From Caballeronia sp. TF1N1 (lineage in GTDB: Bacteria; Pseudomonadota; Gammaproteobacteria; Burkholderiales; Burkholderiaceae), in NCBI RefSeq assembly GCF_022878925.1, contig NZ_CP084626.1, forward strand, positions 2,046,001 through 2,110,000: DNA of 64,000 nucleotides, written 5' to 3'. The notes under the pieces are model-generated. The model was given only the letters and a program-made list of their open reading frames with translations. It did no database searches and had not been told where the DNA came from. Position numbers and translations under genes: made by a program. Position 1 is the first letter of the stretch; the number at the start of each line of letters is the position of its first letter. Positions 63,281-64,000 of the stretch are shown in pieces.

Positions 63281-64000
63281 TTACTGCCCCGCGATGGTCA
63301 TCCGCTCGATCAGCACCGAGCCGATTTCCTTCGTGCCGCGCACGACCGTATCCGCGCCGATCGCCTCGATGTGGCGGAACATTTCCTGAAGCGTGCTCGC
63401 GACCGTGATTTCCTCGACCGCGTGCTGAATCTTGCCGTTCTCCACCCAAAAGCCCGACGCACCGCGCGAATAGTCGCCCGTCACGTAGTTCACGCCCTGC
63501 CCCATCAGTTCGGTAAGCAAAAGGCCGGTGTCGAGCTTCTTCAGCATGGCCTCGAAGTCGTCTTCCGCCTTCGTATTCGAGCTTGTCATCGTCAAATTAT
63601 GCGAGCCGCCCGCGTTGCCGGTGGTCTTCATGCCGAGCTTGCGCGCCGAATACGTGGACAGGAAATAGCCCTGCACAACGCCGTCATCCACCACATTGCG
63701 ACGCTCGGTGCGCACGCCTTCCTCGTCGAACGGCGCGCTGCCCATGCCGCCCTTCACGTGCGGATCTTCGACGATCTGAACGTGCGGCGCGAACACCGGC
63801 TTGCCGAGGCTGTCGACGAGAAACGTCGTCTTGCGATACAACGCCCCACCGCTCACCGCTTGCACGAACGAGCCGAGGATGCCCGCAGCCAGCGGCGCTT
63901 CGAACAACACGCGGCACTTGCGCGTGTCGAGGCTCTTCGCGTTCAGACGCGCGAGCGCGCGTTCGGCGGCGTAGCGTCCGACGGCTTCCGGCGCGGCGAG
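63281..64000 (-). CDS. pmbA: Metalloprotease PmbA/TldE, 5' end outside the window
   Basis: PmbA (TldE) works with TldD as a zinc metalloprotease that degrades unfolded peptides and matures microcins. The visible 239 residues are the C-terminal part and are open to the right edge. Typical segments are VVDDGVVQGYFLSTYSARKLG, GNAGGSHNL and YSRGASGFWVENGKI, and it ends GSVLIERMTIAGQ. The Asn/Gly-rich centre matches the family; the start is not in the window. Confidence 0.93.
   Translation of the reverse strand, partial: LAAPEAVGRYAAERALARLNAKSLDTRKCRVLFEAPLAAGILGSFVQAVSGGALYRKTTFLVDSLGKPVFAPHVQIVEDPHVKGGMGSAPFDEEGVRTERRNVVDDGVVQGYFLSTYSARKLGMKTTGNAGGSHNLTMTSSNTKAEDDFEAMLKKLDTGLLLTELMGQGVNYVTGDYSRGASGFWVENGKIQHAVEEITVASTLQEMFRHIEAIGADTVVRGTKEIGSVLIERMTIAGQ

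Overview
The window is about 64 kb of high-GC chromosomal DNA from a betaproteobacterium of the family Burkholderiaceae. Gene content and order fit the Burkholderia / Paraburkholderia / Caballeronia group best. The evidence is the unbroken block rpmF-plsX-fabHDG-acpP-fabF, then rpoE-rseA-rseB-mucD, then lepA-lepB-rnc-era-recO-pdxJ-acpS-nagZ, together with the azotobacter-type 7Fe ferredoxin, the long RNase E and the 323-residue thymidylate synthase. I see no insertion sequence, prophage, integrase, CRISPR array, rRNA operon or plasmid function, so this looks like core genome. The species is not determined from the sequence.

Layout. 1-1.9 kb: the 3' end of a BON-domain lipoprotein gene and an NtrC-family response regulator whose ATPase motifs are altered. 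2-22 kb, all minus strand: a chain of essential and stress genes for fatty-acid and phospholipid initiation, the sigma-E envelope-stress module, protein export and translation (lepA, lepB), RNase III, Era, RecO, PLP synthesis and NagZ. 22.5-27 kb: maf and an RsmI-like methylase on plus, then sppA, a Rieske protein, a phosphatase and rluC on minus. 27-31 kb: rne behind an unusually long leader. 31.4-35.4 kb: moaA-mobA-moeA, a small membrane protein and an acetyltransferase. 35.4-41.3 kb, minus: pncB, then a lutC paralogue, a Na+/H+ antiporter, a hydroxyacid dehydrogenase and rmuC, the last four overlapping or nearly so. 41.6-46 kb: fdxA, two tRNA-Asn genes and a lactate-oxidation operon (lutABC) with a divergent GntR/FadR-type regulator and a clear promoter and operator. 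46-48 kb: a 24-residue membrane peptide, creA, azlC-azlD. 48.2-54 kb: an unrecognised protein, a UvrD/Rep-type helicase whose start codon lies inside a perfect LexA box, two related Lys/Ala-rich exported proteins, an S4 RNA-binding protein and a MATE pump. 54.4-59.2 kb: a phospholipase-D family lipoprotein, fumC, a thioesterase, a 48-residue lipoprotein and an ArsR-type regulator. 59.3-64 kb: thyA, a VpsR-like sigma-54 activator, folA and the 3' end of pmbA.

I found no convincing new multi-gene system. The observations most worth following are: (1) the LexA box over the helicase start; (2) the response regulator with Walker-B DE changed to DQ and GAFTGA changed to NAFAGA; (3) two GTTTCAC/GTGAAAC inverted repeats near two regulators; (4) a second lutC translationally coupled to an antiporter; (5) the 24-residue membrane peptide; (6) a roughly 0.9 kb putative rne leader. 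All functional assignments are read from the sequence and family knowledge, without database searches.
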